64,000 nt of DNA from Ricinus communis (Eukaryota; Streptophyta; Magnoliopsida; Malpighiales; Euphorbiaceae). Under the pieces are notes generated by a model. The model had not been told where the DNA came from, searched no databases, and saw only the letters and a program-made list of their open reading frames with translations. The translations under genes were made by a program, and so were the position numbers. The stretch is from positions 10,974,001 to 11,038,000 of the forward strand of contig NC_063256.1 in NCBI RefSeq assembly GCF_019578655.1, read 5' to 3'. Below, one piece after another: positions 11,382 through 27,396 of this stretch. Numbering within the stretch: position 1 is the first letter of the stretch; every line of letters begins with the position of its first letter.

Positions 11382-12347
11382 CAAAGGGAATGCAAAATTT
11401 ATCATCCAGACAAAGGTTTGATAATGAAAGCAAATATGTCTGCAAATCGAATGTTTATTTTACATGCTATTTCCTTGCCTGTAACACCTGCCTGTTTTAA
11501 CACCGTCACTGAAGATGTGGCTCAGCTATGGCATTGCAGGTTTGGGCATCTGGGTTTTAAGGGTTTGCAAACTTTGCAGCAAAAATAAATGGTGAATGGC
11601 TTGCCTCTGTTAAAACCTCCATCAAAGCTATGCAAGTACTGTCTTGTGGGAAAACAACAACGGGATTCCTTTCCAACTAAAAGCTCTTGGAGAGCTTCCC
11701 AAATCTTGCAGCTTGTTCATGCCGATATATGTGGACCAATTAAGCTAGCCTCAAATAGCAAGAAAAGGTATTTAATTACTTTTACTGATGACTATAGCCG
11801 AAAAACATGGGTGTATTTTTTGGCAGAAAAATCAAAAGCTCTTGCTGTTTTTAAAAGCTTCAAAATGCTTGTTGAGAAAGCATTAGATGTGTCTCTTAAG
11901 GGTCTGCGTACAGATCGTGGTGGAGAATTTACATCACAAGAATTCAATAATTTTTGTGATGAAAATGGAATAAGAAGGCATCTGACAGCATCATATTCAT
12001 CACAACAAAATGGTGTCGTTGAACGGAAGAATCGCACCATCATGACTTTGGTTCGCAGTATGCTATCAGAGAAGAATGTGCCAAAAATATTTTGGCCAGA
12101 AGTAGTAAATTGGGCTGTTCATGTCTTAAATCGCAGTCCAACTCTGGCGGTAAAGGATAAAATGCCCGAAGAAGCCTGGAGCGGAGTAAAGCCATCGATA
12201 CAATATTTCAGAATTTTTGGCTGCATTTCTCATGTTCATGTGCCAGATAATACAAGAATAAAATTGGATGGAAAAAGCTTACGGTGTGTTCTACTTGGGG
12301 TCAGTGAAGAGTCGAAGGCCTACAGGTTCTATGATCCCATCTCGTAG
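11382..12347 (+). pseudogene. Copia integrase (broken)
   Basis: The pre-integrase zinc-binding region (WHCRFGHLGFKGL, then CKYCLVGKQ) precedes the catalytic core. Core acidic residues are visible in VHADICGP, LRTDRGGE and QNGVVERKN, in the order Asp, Asp, Glu. A TAA at about 11586 lies between the HH and CC parts of the zinc finger, and a TAG at 12345-12347 ends the open stretch, so no continuous enzyme can be made. The core itself is otherwise well preserved, which suggests modest age. Confidence 0.92.
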
Positions 12348-14203
12348 AGAATTATCGTGAGTAGAGATGTGGTATTTGAAGAAAATAAAAAATAGGAATG
12401 GGAGAAGCAGTATGAAGCAGGAAATTTTTGCGAGCTAGAATGGGAAGATAGTGCAATAGACATAACTCAAGAATCAGCTAGAGAAGAAGCAGATGTTGCC
12501 GATGTACAATCAATGGAGTCTCTTACCATTAATGAAGAAACTTTTCCAGGTTGTGGTGATGGGAGAAACAGAAAACAACCGATGTGGTTAAAAGATTATG
12601 ACTCAGGAGAAGGAATATCTGATGAAGAGGCAACTTTTCTTGCTATGTATGCAGCTGCTGCTGATCCTCTCAGTTACGATGAAGCTATCAAAAGTGAAAA
12701 CTGGAGACGGGCCATGGATGCAGAGATAGAAGCAATTGAGAAAAATGGAACATGGGAATTGATCGATCAACCCGCAAGAGTCAAGAGAGTGGGAGCAAAA
12801 TGGGTTTACAAGACCAAAATTAATGAAAAGGGAGAAGTAAATAAGTTTAAGGCAACGCTGGTCGTGAAAGGGTATGCGCAACAAGACGGAATAGATTACA
12901 CAGAAGTGTTTGCACCTGTTGCTCGTATGGAGACGGTGCGACTGGTAATTGCATTTGCTGCGCAAAAAGGTTGGCCTATTCATCAATTAGATGTAAAATC
13001 TGCATTTTTGCATGGAGAGTTGATTGAAGATGTTTTTGTTGAGCATCCATGTGGTTACATCTAAAAAGGGAAGGAGGAGAAAGTGTACAAGTTAAAAGAG
13101 GCCCTTTATGGGCTTAAACAAGCTCTGCGCGCCTGGTACAGCCGTATTGAAGCATATTTCATCAAAGAAGGATTTCAGAAATGTGATTATGAGCATACTC
13201 TCTTTGTCAAAATCAACAAAGAAGGCAACATGCTAATTGTGAGCTTATATGTAGATGATCTTCTTTTAACAGGAAATGATGAATTGATGTTTGTAGAGTT
13301 TAAGAAGTCAATGAAGGATGAATTTGATATGACTAATCTTGGAAAAATGAAGTACTTTCTTGGTCTCGAAGTACAGCAGAAATCTGATGGAGTTTTTATT
13401 TGTCAAAGAAAGTATGCTCGTGAGATATTGCAACGGTTCGGGATGGATGAAAGCAATTCTGTCCAAACCCCAATAGTTCCTGGTTCCAAGATTTTCAAGG
13501 ATGAAGGAGGAAAGAAAGTAGACAAGACTAACTTCAAACAGATGGTGGGATGTCTTATGTATCTTGTGACTTCGTCCAGGATATGATGTTTGCAGTGAGC
13601 CTTCTGAGTAGGTATATGGAGAATCCCACTGATCTTCATTCACAACAAGCAAAAAGAGTGTTGAGGTACTTGCAAGGAACAGTTGAGCATGGAATTTTCT
13701 ACAGGCATGGAGGAAGTGATGGAATCATAGCATACACTGACAGTGATTATGCTGGCGATTTAGATGATAGAAAAAGTACATCGGGTTATGTCTTTCTTCT
13801 AAGCTCGGGAGCTGTGTCATGGTCTTCTAAAAAACAACCAATTGTCAGTCTTTCAACTACCGAAGCAGAGTTCATCGCAGCGGCAACTTGTGTTTGTCAG
13901 GCAATTTGGTTAAAGAGGGTGCTTAGATTTCTGGATCAAACTCAATCAGAAACTGTAACTATCCATTGTGATAATAGTTCTACAATCAAGCTCTCAAAGA
14001 ATCCTATAATGCATGGTCGGAATAAGCATATAGATGTTCGGTTTCACTTCCTTCGAGACCTTACACAAGCAGGTACTGTAAAACTGGTTCATTGCAATTC
14101 TTTGGAGCAAGTAGCTGATGTGATGACAAAGCCGCTTAAGGTAGATATTTTTCTGAAGCCGCGTGCACTGTTAGGAGTTTTTGCAAATAACGATCTAAAC
14201 TAA
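12348..14203 (+). pseudogene. Copia reverse transcriptase/RNase H (broken)
   Basis: RT begins near 12660 (DPLSYDEAIKSENWRRAMD, VGAKWVYKTK, DYTEVFAPVARMETVR, HQLDVKSAFLHGEL). A TAA at 13062-13064 splits it, then it continues with LKQALRAWYSRIE and the catalytic LYVDDLLLTGND. Near 13575 a small deletion at the usual SRPD motif shifts the frame, and RNase H continues to 14203 (YTDSDYAGD, STTEAEFIAA, HCDNSS, RNKHIDVRFHFLRD). The final stop TAA is 20-30 bp before the polypurine tract, the expected place for a copia ORF to end. Confidence 0.93.
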
Positions 14204-14222
14204 ATACTGTAAGCATTAGTTT

Positions 14223-14233
14223 AAGGGAGGAAT
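14223..14233 (+). promoter_or_regulatory. Polypurine tract
   Basis: AAGGGAGGAAT directly before the TG of the 3' LTR at 14234. Confidence 0.85.
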
Positions 14234-14459
14234 TGTTAGGAATTAGTCAACATTTAGCTAGTAAATAAATCATATTTTTTGTGGAGTTTTTTAGCCTTAG
14301 AAGAGGTCTTTTCTGTTTAGAAGTCCATTAGCTGTTAGTTCCTTATTTTTCGTTGTTTCTGTTTGATCTTGTAGGCTATGTACATAGCTAGAATTCTCAT
14401 TGAATATATGATAGCTTTTCCTCTCAATATTTTTTTATTAAATCTGATAAATCTCTTCA
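14234..14459 (+). repeat. 3' LTR of the plus-strand copia element
   Basis: 226 bp, about 95% identical to the 5' LTR, ending CTCTTCA and followed by the AAACA target duplication. Confidence 0.95.
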
Positions 14460-14464
14460 AAACA

Positions 14465-15349
14465 TATATGGAATGATGCACAGTAATTAAAATAAAAAGC
14501 TTACCTAACCAAAAACGAAAAGAATTATATCCTATTAAATTATTTATATTTTGAAATTATATAAGACCAGCAGTTTTAAATAAATTCTGTAATACTTGTT
14601 TTTTTTTTTTAAAAAAAGAAAAGAAAAAAGAAAAACAGATGATAAAATAGAAAATTTGTTTTGTAGTTGAGCACATGACTGAGGAGAGGACGATTATTGG
14701 CAGCGTAGGTTGTACCAAATATCAAATTCTGTTGTCGATTTAAATTCAATCCATTTATTATTACTGCTATGGGCTATTCCGGAGGATGCATGCCAACCTT
14801 TGACAATTTGTTGCTCCTTAAATGCCATTGCCTTTATACAGAGACATCTGCACTTGCAAACCGCAATCAATATATACATATTTTGTATATTGCGAATGTC
14901 CCACGAGTTGAGTTGCAGTGTTGAAACCATTAACTAAACAACAGCTGTGAAAATGGGTTAGGTTAGGTCTCTCACAAAGATATCACTGACTGCACCATTT
15001 TAAACATGTGAAACCAAATTACCTGATGTGGCCTAACCTCATCACTAAGATTGTGAACTGTTTAATTATATTTTGATGTATGATGTTATTTATAATTGTT
15101 GTTTTCATAATAGATAATGGTGGTCAATGCAGGTACCTGGGAACCAGTGCTATCATCGTGTCACTTGACAAATAGTCATATATATTATAATATAATTGAA
15201 TTTTAATTACTAATTAAATTTCAAGTTTTATATATTTTTTTTTTTGGCAAATAAAGTCGCCAATTCAGTAATCAGACCAATATGTAACTAGAAAAGAAAC
15301 AAATTGCATTTCTGGACTGGCCTGGTGCAGACAGAGGGAGGGAGAAATA

Positions 15350-15412
<63 letters not shown>

Positions 15413-16862
15413 TGGGGGACCAAACAGAGCAAGAACAGTGCTAATGCAATTGAACCTCTGGTTTTGTCATTGTTACTAGACATCAAATTGGGGGTTAAAG
15501 AAGATCCCAACAAGTGACAATTTGACAGGCTTGGATTTTGCAAGTGGGTCTGATTTTTGAACTATCTGCGTTATTTTAGGCTAGCAAGTTGGCAGTTGCA
15601 AGTGGGTCTGTCTTGTTTTCCCTTTTATTCAATTTTTGTTCTTTTCGTTTTTTAAAACTTCACCTTCACATTACCTATAATAAAAGCCTGCAATGACAAA
15701 TTATAGCTTAAACTTTTGCAAAATCTTTGACCATATGTACCAAAATGAAAAAGAAAAGCAGGATGTCTATCTATCATCCATCTCTCCTCTCTCCTGGCCG
15801 GAGATTCTAGGGCATGCCTGCAGGGATTGATATCATCCTAAAGGCAAAACTGGCATGTCATAAATTGGAATTTCTAGAAAGTAAGCAAGCCATGGTCTCC
15901 TAGGCAAAACCCTATTTAGCCTCCCTTTCCAAGATGTGTCTGTGTAGTGTGTAAGACTTTTTGTGGTTTCTCGAGCCTATGATTCAAGTAGAAATTACCC
16001 GTCAAAAGTTGATATAACAGAAATATCTTAATACTTGATAATAATCACAACCAGACCCTTATAAATTTGAATATCCACTTAGAGTGGAGTCACAGTTCTT
16101 AATTTTATTTCTTTTGAGTAGACATTGGAATGCCATGGTTTGAATTTGATTATTAGTTATCCTTTTTTCTTTTTTCTTTTTTTTATAAAAAGAAAGATCT
16201 CCCATTTGAATATACATAAAACAATAAATGCATGTCTGCAGGAAAAGCATACTAGTTAAGCCGAGACTGTGAGGTACATGGGTATTGTGGGTTTGGGCTC
16301 CTCAAATTGAAATATAGAAAAGAACGGTTAACAATAACACAGGCAAGAGCGTATGGCCAAGAAGTGCACAAGGTGGACAACCGTTGAACATGGAAATTCA
16401 CTTTACCCACTTGGTACTTGGCCGGCACCCTTTGTTCAGTCCCCGCGCGCCAATGGCAATGCCACTGTGCTAGTATATGTATGCATTACCAAATTTTGAT
16501 AAACAAAAAGGTATAAAAGAAAGAATTCTTAATAATATTTAAGGCCATACACAAAATCAATTTCTGCTAGAAAAATACACTGCAAAACTTATAAACAGTA
16601 AAGAACATTGAACAAGGTCGGTTTTTTAAACATAATATATTTGCACTGCAATATAAATTATAATCATGATAATAATATTTGCACTCTCTTAAAAACTAGA
16701 CACTAAAAAACAAAACTAGAAACTAAAAGCAAGCAAAAGTATCCAAAACTCCACTCGGAATTTACCCAGCAAAACCATTTCATACCCAAAATGTGCAAGC
16801 TTTTTGTTTTTGCTTTTTTTTTTTTCTCTCTGTTTGTTTTTCTTTGGTCCAAAACCCTCTCA
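14465..16862. other. Intergenic spacer with a TA microsatellite
   Basis: No gene is supported. Open stretches around 14694-14937 exist on both strands but match no family I know. The only clear structure is the TA microsatellite at 15359-15410. The part nearest 16862 should hold the 3' untranslated region of the CRF gene. Confidence 0.6.
15359..15410. repeat. (TA)n microsatellite
   Basis: About 26 uninterrupted TA units following an A run. An apparent ORF across it on the minus strand encodes only alternating Tyr-Ile and is not a gene. Confidence 0.97.
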
Positions 16863-17810
16863 TCAGAAGTACTTATCCCATAAACAAGATCCAAGATCTT
16901 CATCTTCATCTAAGTGGAAAGAAATATCAGCAAGATAATCATCTTTTAAAAGAGTATCTGGTATACTGCATTCATCAAAAAATATAGGACTATGATTATC
17001 TAAATCAAGAAACTCTTCAAAACAAGAGCCATAATCATCTGAATCTTCAACTTTAACCTCTTGAACAATGGGTTCCCACGCCTTCTGTTCAGTTTTTTGA
17101 TCTCTTCTTCCATCACTCTCCTTCGTTTCTTGAACTGAGTCTTGTTGCTGTTGGTGGTGTGGGTCATTTCCAGATTCTTCAGGATATTGAAATCTAAGAA
17201 CAGATGTTGGAGAACTAAGAGTATGAGATTCCTTGCCAGAATCATACCCAGAAACAGCAACAACATCAACATCAACATCTGGAGGTGGGGTTGGAGTTCT
17301 AACCGGTGGTTTAGTAAAATTGGTGAGAGCGTCGGGTCCTTTAATTTGAAGAGCAGCTTTATCATAAACCATAGCAGCCTCCTCTGCTGTGTCAAATGTC
17401 CCTAACCATATCCTTGTTCTCCGAACCGGGTCCCTAATTTCCGCCGCAAATCTTCCCCATGGCCTTTGTCTAACACCGCGGTACCTTTTCCCTTCTGGGT
17501 AATATTGTTCGTCTCTTGTGATTTTTCTTCTCGATTGTTGTTTGTTATTTCTTGATTTTGCATCCGCTTTTCCGCTTGCATATTCCACACAATCTTCAAG
17601 TTTTATCTCGTTAATATGTTTCTTCACTCTTTGATGATGATGATTAAGAGACTGCTGCTGCTCATTTTCGTCGCTTGATGAGTCTGTTGCATCACCGTCT
17701 GTAACTGATATCCGAACGATTCTTGTTCCTTTAGAGTCATTTGCTCTAACGAGCTTATTAGTTACCGTTTTGTACTCTGTATATTTCACTGAAAGGGGTT
17801 TCACCTCCAT
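16863..17810 (-). CDS. CRF: Cytokinin response factor (AP2/ERF group VI transcription factor)
   Basis: Single exon, 315 residues, ATG at 17808-17810. The N-terminal CRF region (about 8-75) contains [10 protein letters not shown], the [20 protein letters not shown] block and [10 protein letters not shown], which mark group VI ERFs. The AP2 DNA-binding domain spans about 108-165 ([47 protein letters not shown]). The SPTSVL motif at 200-205 is the clade-typical putative MAP-kinase site. The C-terminus is acidic (EEFLDLDNH...[11 protein letters not shown]), consistent with activation. CRFs act in the nucleus downstream of cytokinin signalling and affect development, senescence and stress responses. 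The best match among Arabidopsis members is the CRF1-4 clade; the exact orthologue cannot be assigned. The gene has a TATA box and an upstream ORF, described separately. Confidence 0.93.
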   Translation of the reverse strand: MEVKPLSVKYTEYKTVTNKLVRANDSKGTRIVRISVTDGDATDSSSDENEQQQSLNHHHQRVKKHINEIKLEDCVEYASGKADAKSRNNKQQSRRKITRDEQYYPEGKRYRGVRQRPWGRFAAEIRDPVRRTRIWLGTFDTAEEAAMVYDKAALQIKGPDALTNFTKPPVRTPTPPPDVDVDVVAVSGYDSGKESHTLSSPTSVLRFQYPEESGNDPHHQQQQDSVQETKESDGRRDQKTEQKAWEPIVQEVKVEDSDDYGSCFEEFLDLDNHSPIFFDECSIPDTLLKDDYLADISFHLDEDEDLGSCLWDKYF

Positions 17811-17820
17811 CTCTCTACTT

Positions 17821-17865
17821 CTACAAGAATGAGAAATGATGGGTCTGTCTTTGAGTAAATAGCAT
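17821..17865 (-). CDS. Upstream ORF in the CRF leader (14 codons)
   Basis: On the minus strand an ATG at 17863-17865 opens a 14-residue ORF ([14 protein letters not shown]) ending at TAG 17821-17823, ten bases before the CRF start codon. If transcription begins about 30 bp after the TATA box at 18091-18097, this ATG is inside the leader. Such short upstream ORFs often lower translation of the main ORF. Whether it is conserved or translated is not visible here. Confidence 0.45.
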   Translation of the reverse strand: MLFTQRQTHHFSFL

Positions 17866-18090
17866 TAAAGATGGGTAAAAGCCAAAAAAGATAACGTTAA
17901 AAAACAGACCAACAACAAAAAAAAAAAAAAAGAACCGATTTTGAAACTAAAATCGAAGACCCAAATGAAAATACCGGAAAAAACCCCAAAGAAGAAATGA
18001 GTGTGGAGCAAGCTTGTTGAGATAAGAGAGAATAGAGGAGAGATACAAGGAGCTTTCAGTTGCAGAAGAGTCAAAAGGCAAGAATTGCTG

Positions 18091-18097
18091 TTTTATA
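18091..18097 (-). promoter_or_regulatory. Probable TATA box of the CRF gene
   Basis: CTATAAAAC on the minus strand, about 285 bp upstream of the CRF start codon. It predicts a transcription start near 18060-18068 and a pyrimidine-rich leader of about 255 nt. Confidence 0.6.
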
Positions 18098-20363
18098 GGA
18101 GAATTGACTTTGTTTTTTTCTTTAAAAAACAAATATGAAAAAGATTTGTTTTTATTATTCTTTTTTTATCATTATCATCTATGTTACTTTCAAAATTCTA
18201 ATTAATTTTCTTACTTAGAAACAGGAATGAGCTTTCAAATTTTACAAAATGGTTACAAAAAGAGATTCCTGTAAATTCAAACGACTCGCCGCATTCTCGA
18301 TTAAGACACTTTATTACTAACACGTGGCAATATAGGGTTTTTTCTTTTTAATTTTTTTGAGTTCTCCGATTCACCCTTTGGTCCCTGACCAATTGTCTTC
18401 AACTCTCACGCCGCAGCGGCTTTCACCCTTGAGCTTAACAAGATAATCATGCCAGTTTGGTCTTGGTCGTCATCCTCTAATTACAGGCGGTAACAAAATG
18501 CATTCTAACGGCTCCGTAAACCTAACATTTCTCCTTCACAAACATATACATGTATATATATATACGTCACGTGTGAGGCAGACCGACCGCCTTCTGTTCT
18601 TGCAAATGTTGGTGATATCATTCGGTCACAGACATGTCAGTGGGGTTTTCTTGAGCAATGTAGTAGATTAAGGTGGACACATTTAACTTGGTAAGTACTT
18701 AAATTTGAGATTTTAGTATATTTTATTTAAGTTAATCCATTACTAAATTTGGCTTGCCCATCAAGCATTCATTTCATTTATTTATAGCAATTTTATTTAA
18801 AATTTGACCGTACAGATAACTACAACAGTGGAGATTTTCTTTCCTACAATATTTTGGGCTGTTAAATCCCACATGTGTTGACTACTCAATCTAATTACTA
18901 TAAATAATAATAATAAAAAAGAAGTCAATAAGAAAGCGTGTTGCCATTTTAGATTCCAGCAATTTGAAAAGGGGGAACAAGTTGAGAATGTCTTATTCAA
19001 GGATACAGATTAAACATTATAGAAGATTCGGTCATCTATTTTTATATTAATAGTAGAATAGTAGCTATTTAAATTTAAAATGGGTCTTGATTATAATTTA
19101 TTTGCGCCTTTTGTGGTTATATTATTATAAAATAATAATTTTATATGTAGGTAAGTAATCATATAGAGAAATGAAATAGATATTCATGAATACAATACAA
19201 GAGATGTGGAGTATAGAATTGATGGCTTGGGGATCAAGCATGGACAAAGACCTTGGTAGATGAAAACTTAGACACTTGAAAGTGGTAGGTGAGAAGGAAA
19301 ACACTTCCTGTCAGTTGTTCATTTCCTTCACGTGACCTTTACTTATTTCTCTTTATAATATTTGGGCTTTCCTTTTCTTTCTTAAAAGAAAAAGATCTTT
19401 CTTGTTATAAATGCCATCTTCTTAAAATTAAAATGAAATAGTAATTTAAGAACCCTTTGATTATTATAAATAAATAAATTCCTAATGACGTTTTAGTAGA
19501 GATGGGAACTAAATAATTTGATGATGTTAGGCGGAAGACTTGACAAGTTTGTGTTGCTAATTTAGCTGCAAAAAGAAGAGATTTACAGAAGTATGCGTTT
19601 TAAGTGTAATTCATTCAATTTCCGGAATTAAAACCATAGTTGTTAATTGACTCATATAATTGAAGGCTGAACTCCTCTTGTGCAAAATAGTAAACCATCA
19701 TAAATTAATCAGGGTTTGCCTGCAATTGTACGATCTACTTATCCTTATTACACATTCCACACAAGTCACAAATGCTGTTTTTTTAAGTTGGGACTTCTGA
19801 GAGTCGGAGGTAAAGACCTAAACAGTTGCTGTTGTGCTTTGAATTTCTAAGGAGTTCAAGCTAAAGCATAATAGTAACTCTACCACGAGACAAATAGTTG
19901 TAAAGCTAATGCGATACAAGCAGCTACACTTCAACTTTGATTAAACCAAACGTAAGAATAAATGGTTAGCAATGGATCATCCAACCGGGAGTGATGAATC
20001 TAAAGATCAACTGCTGTATCTATGATCTATCAAGAACTGCAAATAATTGCCCCCGACCAGCAATTTAAACAAGATCTGGAGAATTTTGCTTATAAAGTAC
20101 TATGCCAGCAGGCAACCTACCTCACACTAATTTAAATCTTCATAATATTTAGAACAAATGGTGTACATAGAACAACAAATTACACATCTTTTACAGTTCA
20201 AGATCAAATTCCACGGCAACAACCAAGAACATGGTTCTGTCTTCATGGAAGTACTGTATAAATCTATTCTTCCATTGTCCATAATAGGATTAAAAACACA
20301 GATCCCACATCATTTATACATAACAATGATCAACTGACATCCTAAATCTCCATACCAGAATGA
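18098..20363. other. Intergenic: CRF promoter side and UBC 3' side
   Basis: AT-rich sequence between the CRF promoter and the stop codon of the E2 gene. The first kilobase is presumably CRF regulatory DNA (an ACACGTGGCA-type G-box-like core lies near 18320), and the last few hundred bases hold the E2 3' untranslated region. No further gene was recognised. Confidence 0.55.
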
Positions 20364-23597
<3,234 letters not shown>

Positions 23598-26500
23598 GGA
23601 TATGGACGGATGGACAAACCCTCGAGAATCGCCTCCTGATTGAGAGAGAGAGAGAACAAAGAAAGTATTTTAATTGAGGAAACGTACAGAGAGCTGAGCG
23701 TCGTCCATAGACAAGTTCAAAGCATTTATTTATTTATTTTCTAAATTTCTTGTTTGGGTCCACCTTTTAACCTCCACATTTCACTTCTCCTAATTATTAA
23801 GTTCAAATAATCTCAGTTAATTAGATTAATTAAATAGGTTATTTTTAAAAAGGGGGTCCGGCACCGGGAATCTGGTTCTATCTGGGCGCCTGAGAGGGTC
23901 TTGGGAGTGGGCCACCTACGATTATGACGAAGATGATAAAAGATTTTGACGATATTAATGCTGTTATTGTAAATGAACGGCTGTGGTTGCTTTCTTCTTC
24001 TACCTGTGATTTGACCTCCTGTTACTGTACAGCCCACTCACTCTTAAACCGACTCTTTTTTTCTTTTCTTTTTTCTAAATTTAAATTAGGAAATAGATCC
24101 TCTAAACGAAAAATTTATAGTTTCTCAAAATTTAAACTTTGAATATGTGGGTTTAAGTTTGGTGGTAACAGTTGTTTGTCTGGATTAAGAGAAAATAAAT
24201 TAATCTTTTTATATTTAGAAAAGGAAAAGAATAAGGAAGAAAAGTAACTATTATTGTTCATTCTATAAATTCTTTTTATTTTAGAAGGAAATAAACAAAA
24301 GATAAAAAGAAGAGAAACGAAAATAATAAGACTTATTTTTTCTTTTTAATTTTTTTACCATTAAGAAATTTCAACATATAAATACTTTTTACTTTCATAT
24401 TTTTCTTTCAATTCGCCTAAATTAGAGAGAAATAATATTGACCTAAGAAATAGAAGAGAAAATACTCGATTCTCTTCTGTTCATGTCTTTCCTTTCAACT
24501 AAACAAAAGCGAATTAAGTGTCCATTTTTTATTTTTCCTCCCCCTCCCTTCTGTTCTTTCACTTTTTCTCCAAACAAACACTGTTTGAAAGCAAGTGAGA
24601 GTGAGGATGGAAAAAAGATGGGACAAAGAGTCAATATCCCCTTCAACTTGTGTCAAGGGGACAAATAAATCCTTTTTTTTTTTTCTAACAATTAAACTCC
24701 TACTTTTATTTAAGGACTAAATCACTTCAAATCTTAACTAAGTCAAACAATACATTCTTGAAATAAAGAGTGAATGTTTTTCAATAAACAATAAAGAAAG
24801 AAAATAAAATTTTAACAAATAGAAATTAAATGACAAGAAAACAAGAAAAATTTAAATCAAACCCTATCGATTTTTTTCTTCACAAAATCAAATTGATCCT
24901 CTGTTCATGGCCTTTTATGGGAGAGATGATGCTGGCAACATTGAGTGCAATGACTTACAATTAAGGGTATTCAACCAAACCGATAATTCTAAAAATTCAA
25001 AAAAAATTGATAAAAGTAAAAAATAATTCGTTGGATTCAAACTATCTTGGATTATGATGCACTGTTAGTGCTCAAGGAGCCAAATAATCAACCAAGCCAA
25101 TGAGATTAAATTTCAAGCCCAAATGATCTATTAATCATCAAGGGAAGCCTAATTACAAGAGCTAGAGTTGGAAGAATGAAGGAGATCTTAAGTAAGCTTA
25201 TTCAAGGATTTTGGACCAACCCAATTAAACCGCATGAAAAATTAGAATTAATCAAACCCAATTGTGGTATTCATTTAATTTAGCATGTTGGACTTTGATT
25301 AATATATTTTGAGCCGAGGAGGCGCCATTTCAAAGAGGAAAAAAAATAAAGAGAACTCAAAAAGAAAACTTGAGAAAGACACCTAAGAGGAAACACTCAC
25401 TTAGGCGTTGTTTTCAAAGAGGAAACCAATGAGGGAATATGTTTTTCAAAGAGGAAATTAAAAAGGCCACCCACTCCTTTTTAGATGATTAGAAATATCT
25501 CTTTGATTTTCTAAGTCAATTATATTATTCTATTGTTATTTAGAAAATTTTCTAATTAGCCTTTTATTTAGTTATTTTTTATCTTGTTTAATTCTTTTTG
25601 TGAACGAGACCGAATGTTTTAAGATTAATGAATATTTTTATTTTGACTTCATTGCGAGAATTTAATTCTAGATTCTTATAAAAACTTATAAACTTATCAA
25701 GACTTGTCTTGTGACGTGTTTTTGATACTTATCACTTACATTTTTCCTTAATCTTGAGTGTGGCGTCCAAAATTTTTCTATACAAAAATTACAATTTTAA
25801 TAAAGTATTGGATCAAGGTCTTTATTTATGAATTTGACTTTAGACGTTCTTGGTAATCATTCCGGAGTATGACTCTTGCAAATGCTTATAAGAATTACAT
25901 CAGGTTGGAGATGGTTTGTAAATGTCTAAAATCGAGTAAAAGTAGGTTGAGTTCCATTTTAAGCTTAAAAGTTATAGCAAAATCCGACCCAACCCAATAT
26001 AAAGCTAAAAGTTAAAATTTATATATAATATATTATTTATATAAAATTACGTTATTTTAATATTATATATATAGTTTCTTTTATAATTCTAAAACCTCTT
26101 ACAATATTTTTTTTTATTTTACCAATTTTTCTCAAAAACCCTTAGAATTGTTGTTTAGTTTTACTTTTTCTTATTAAAAAGTAATATTGAATTTTAAATT
26201 TTACTTATTTAACTATATTTATTCATTTAATCTATCTATATAGTTAGGTGCAATTTTATTTGTTACTTTTCTTGTTAAGAACTTTTAATTTTTATACAAA
26301 CTTTTATTTTAATTTTTGAATTAGATTTTTAAAACCAAACCCAATTAAGATCGATGAACCTGAATTAATTGGTTTTTGAATTTTACATATTGAATTTAGT
26401 TTTAAATAAGTACAACCCAACTAATATGGTTTAGATTAGCATATAGCTTTTAAACCGATGAACCCAACGCACAAATACTACTACCTACAAAGCTCTTATA

Positions 26501-27396
26501 ATAGTAGTGGTAGAAGCTTATAATGTAAAAGATGATTCTTTTTTGTTTCTAATTTATAAAACTATTTAATTAATTTAAAATAAATAATTTAATTCCATTT
26601 TAATTTGTATTTAAAAAGTAAGCTAGACCCGAGTTTTAAATTACAAAATGAAATTATCTAGTCCTTAAATAGAAGCTGTGGGTCTAATTGTTAGAAAAAA
26701 GAAAATTGGATCTCATTTATTATTAACTATTGTTTACAAACATCACATGATATGTATGTGGCTGAGACTTGTGATCCAACACAGACCAATTCGCAATACA
26801 TTACATAATTAATCCATTTTTCTCTACGTTATACATGGATAAGAATAATCTAAAGAGAAGGGAAGGGAATAAATAAAAAAATTAGTTTTAATTATGTTTG
26901 GCTAATTAAATTTTTTAGAATAGAAATTGAAATTGATCATGCTCCAATTTGAAATATAAAAATTTCAATTTTGAAAGAAATTAAAATTTAATTAATTATC
27001 ATTTTTATCTCTATTATTGTAATAAAACAATTTAAAATTAGTTCATTCTCCTCCCTTCCCTTGAATGATTATCTTCACAGTAGGTTAAAAAATTTCTTTT
27101 CTTCCCCTAAAATACCTTCCCCTCCCCTCCCCTCTCCTTTCCCATGCATATGAACAGTGTAATTGCTAAGTTAGCAGCCCATTAACCTCGAGTGATGACT
27201 AGGTTCCTTTCCCTTTCATTGAGAGCAAGGCCTTACAAAGCTCATACTACTCATCAAAACAAAGTTTGCACATGCTAGAAGCAAGGGCAAGGTGTGACAG
27301 GAAAAAAAATGTTCAGAGGAATGAAGGTGCTGACCTTCTCTTACATTAGCTGTAATTGAATTGATATGATGACAAAGCAGTTAATTCTTATGGCAA
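23598..27396. other. Intergenic: UBC promoter side and repeat-like DNA
   Basis: The first part (to about 24.0 kb) holds the leader and promoter of the E2 gene, with a GA run near 23641-23653. The stretch 25.06-25.77 kb looks like a decayed LTR (separate entry). The rest is AT-rich with no supported gene. Confidence 0.55.
25058..25770. repeat. Possible decayed solo LTR
   Basis: This stretch has a base composition unlike its AT-rich surroundings and contains three exact copies of the 14-mer TTTCAAAGAGGAAA (25328-25341, 25412-25425, 25444-25457). It reads like a gypsy-type LTR to me, but no matching target duplication or clear TG...CA ends could be placed, so this is a weak assignment. Confidence 0.3.

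Larger units (their letters stand above)
9943..14459 (+). mobile_element. Ty1/copia LTR retrotransposon, near full length, coding region decayed
   Basis: A 4,517-bp element has LTRs at 9943-10169 (227 bp) and 14234-14459 (226 bp). They begin TG, end CA, and differ at about 11 bases plus one indel (about 95% identity). The target duplication AAACA is exact on both sides (9938-9942, 14460-14464). The primer site, polypurine tract and copia gene order gag, protease, integrase, RT, RNase H are all present. The polyprotein carries at least six premature stops and one frameshift. This element belongs to a different family from the one at 1.4-5.2 kb, as its LTRs share no sequence with it. Confidence 0.96.

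Noticed and set aside
15265..15543. Minus-strand ORF with a long Tyr-Ile repeat
   Set aside because: It is a translation of the (TA)n microsatellite and has no independent support.
17865..18074. Minus-strand 69-codon ORF upstream of the CRF gene
   Set aside because: It begins at TTG rather than ATG, is hydrophobic because of pyrimidine-rich leader DNA, and lies in the predicted 5' leader.
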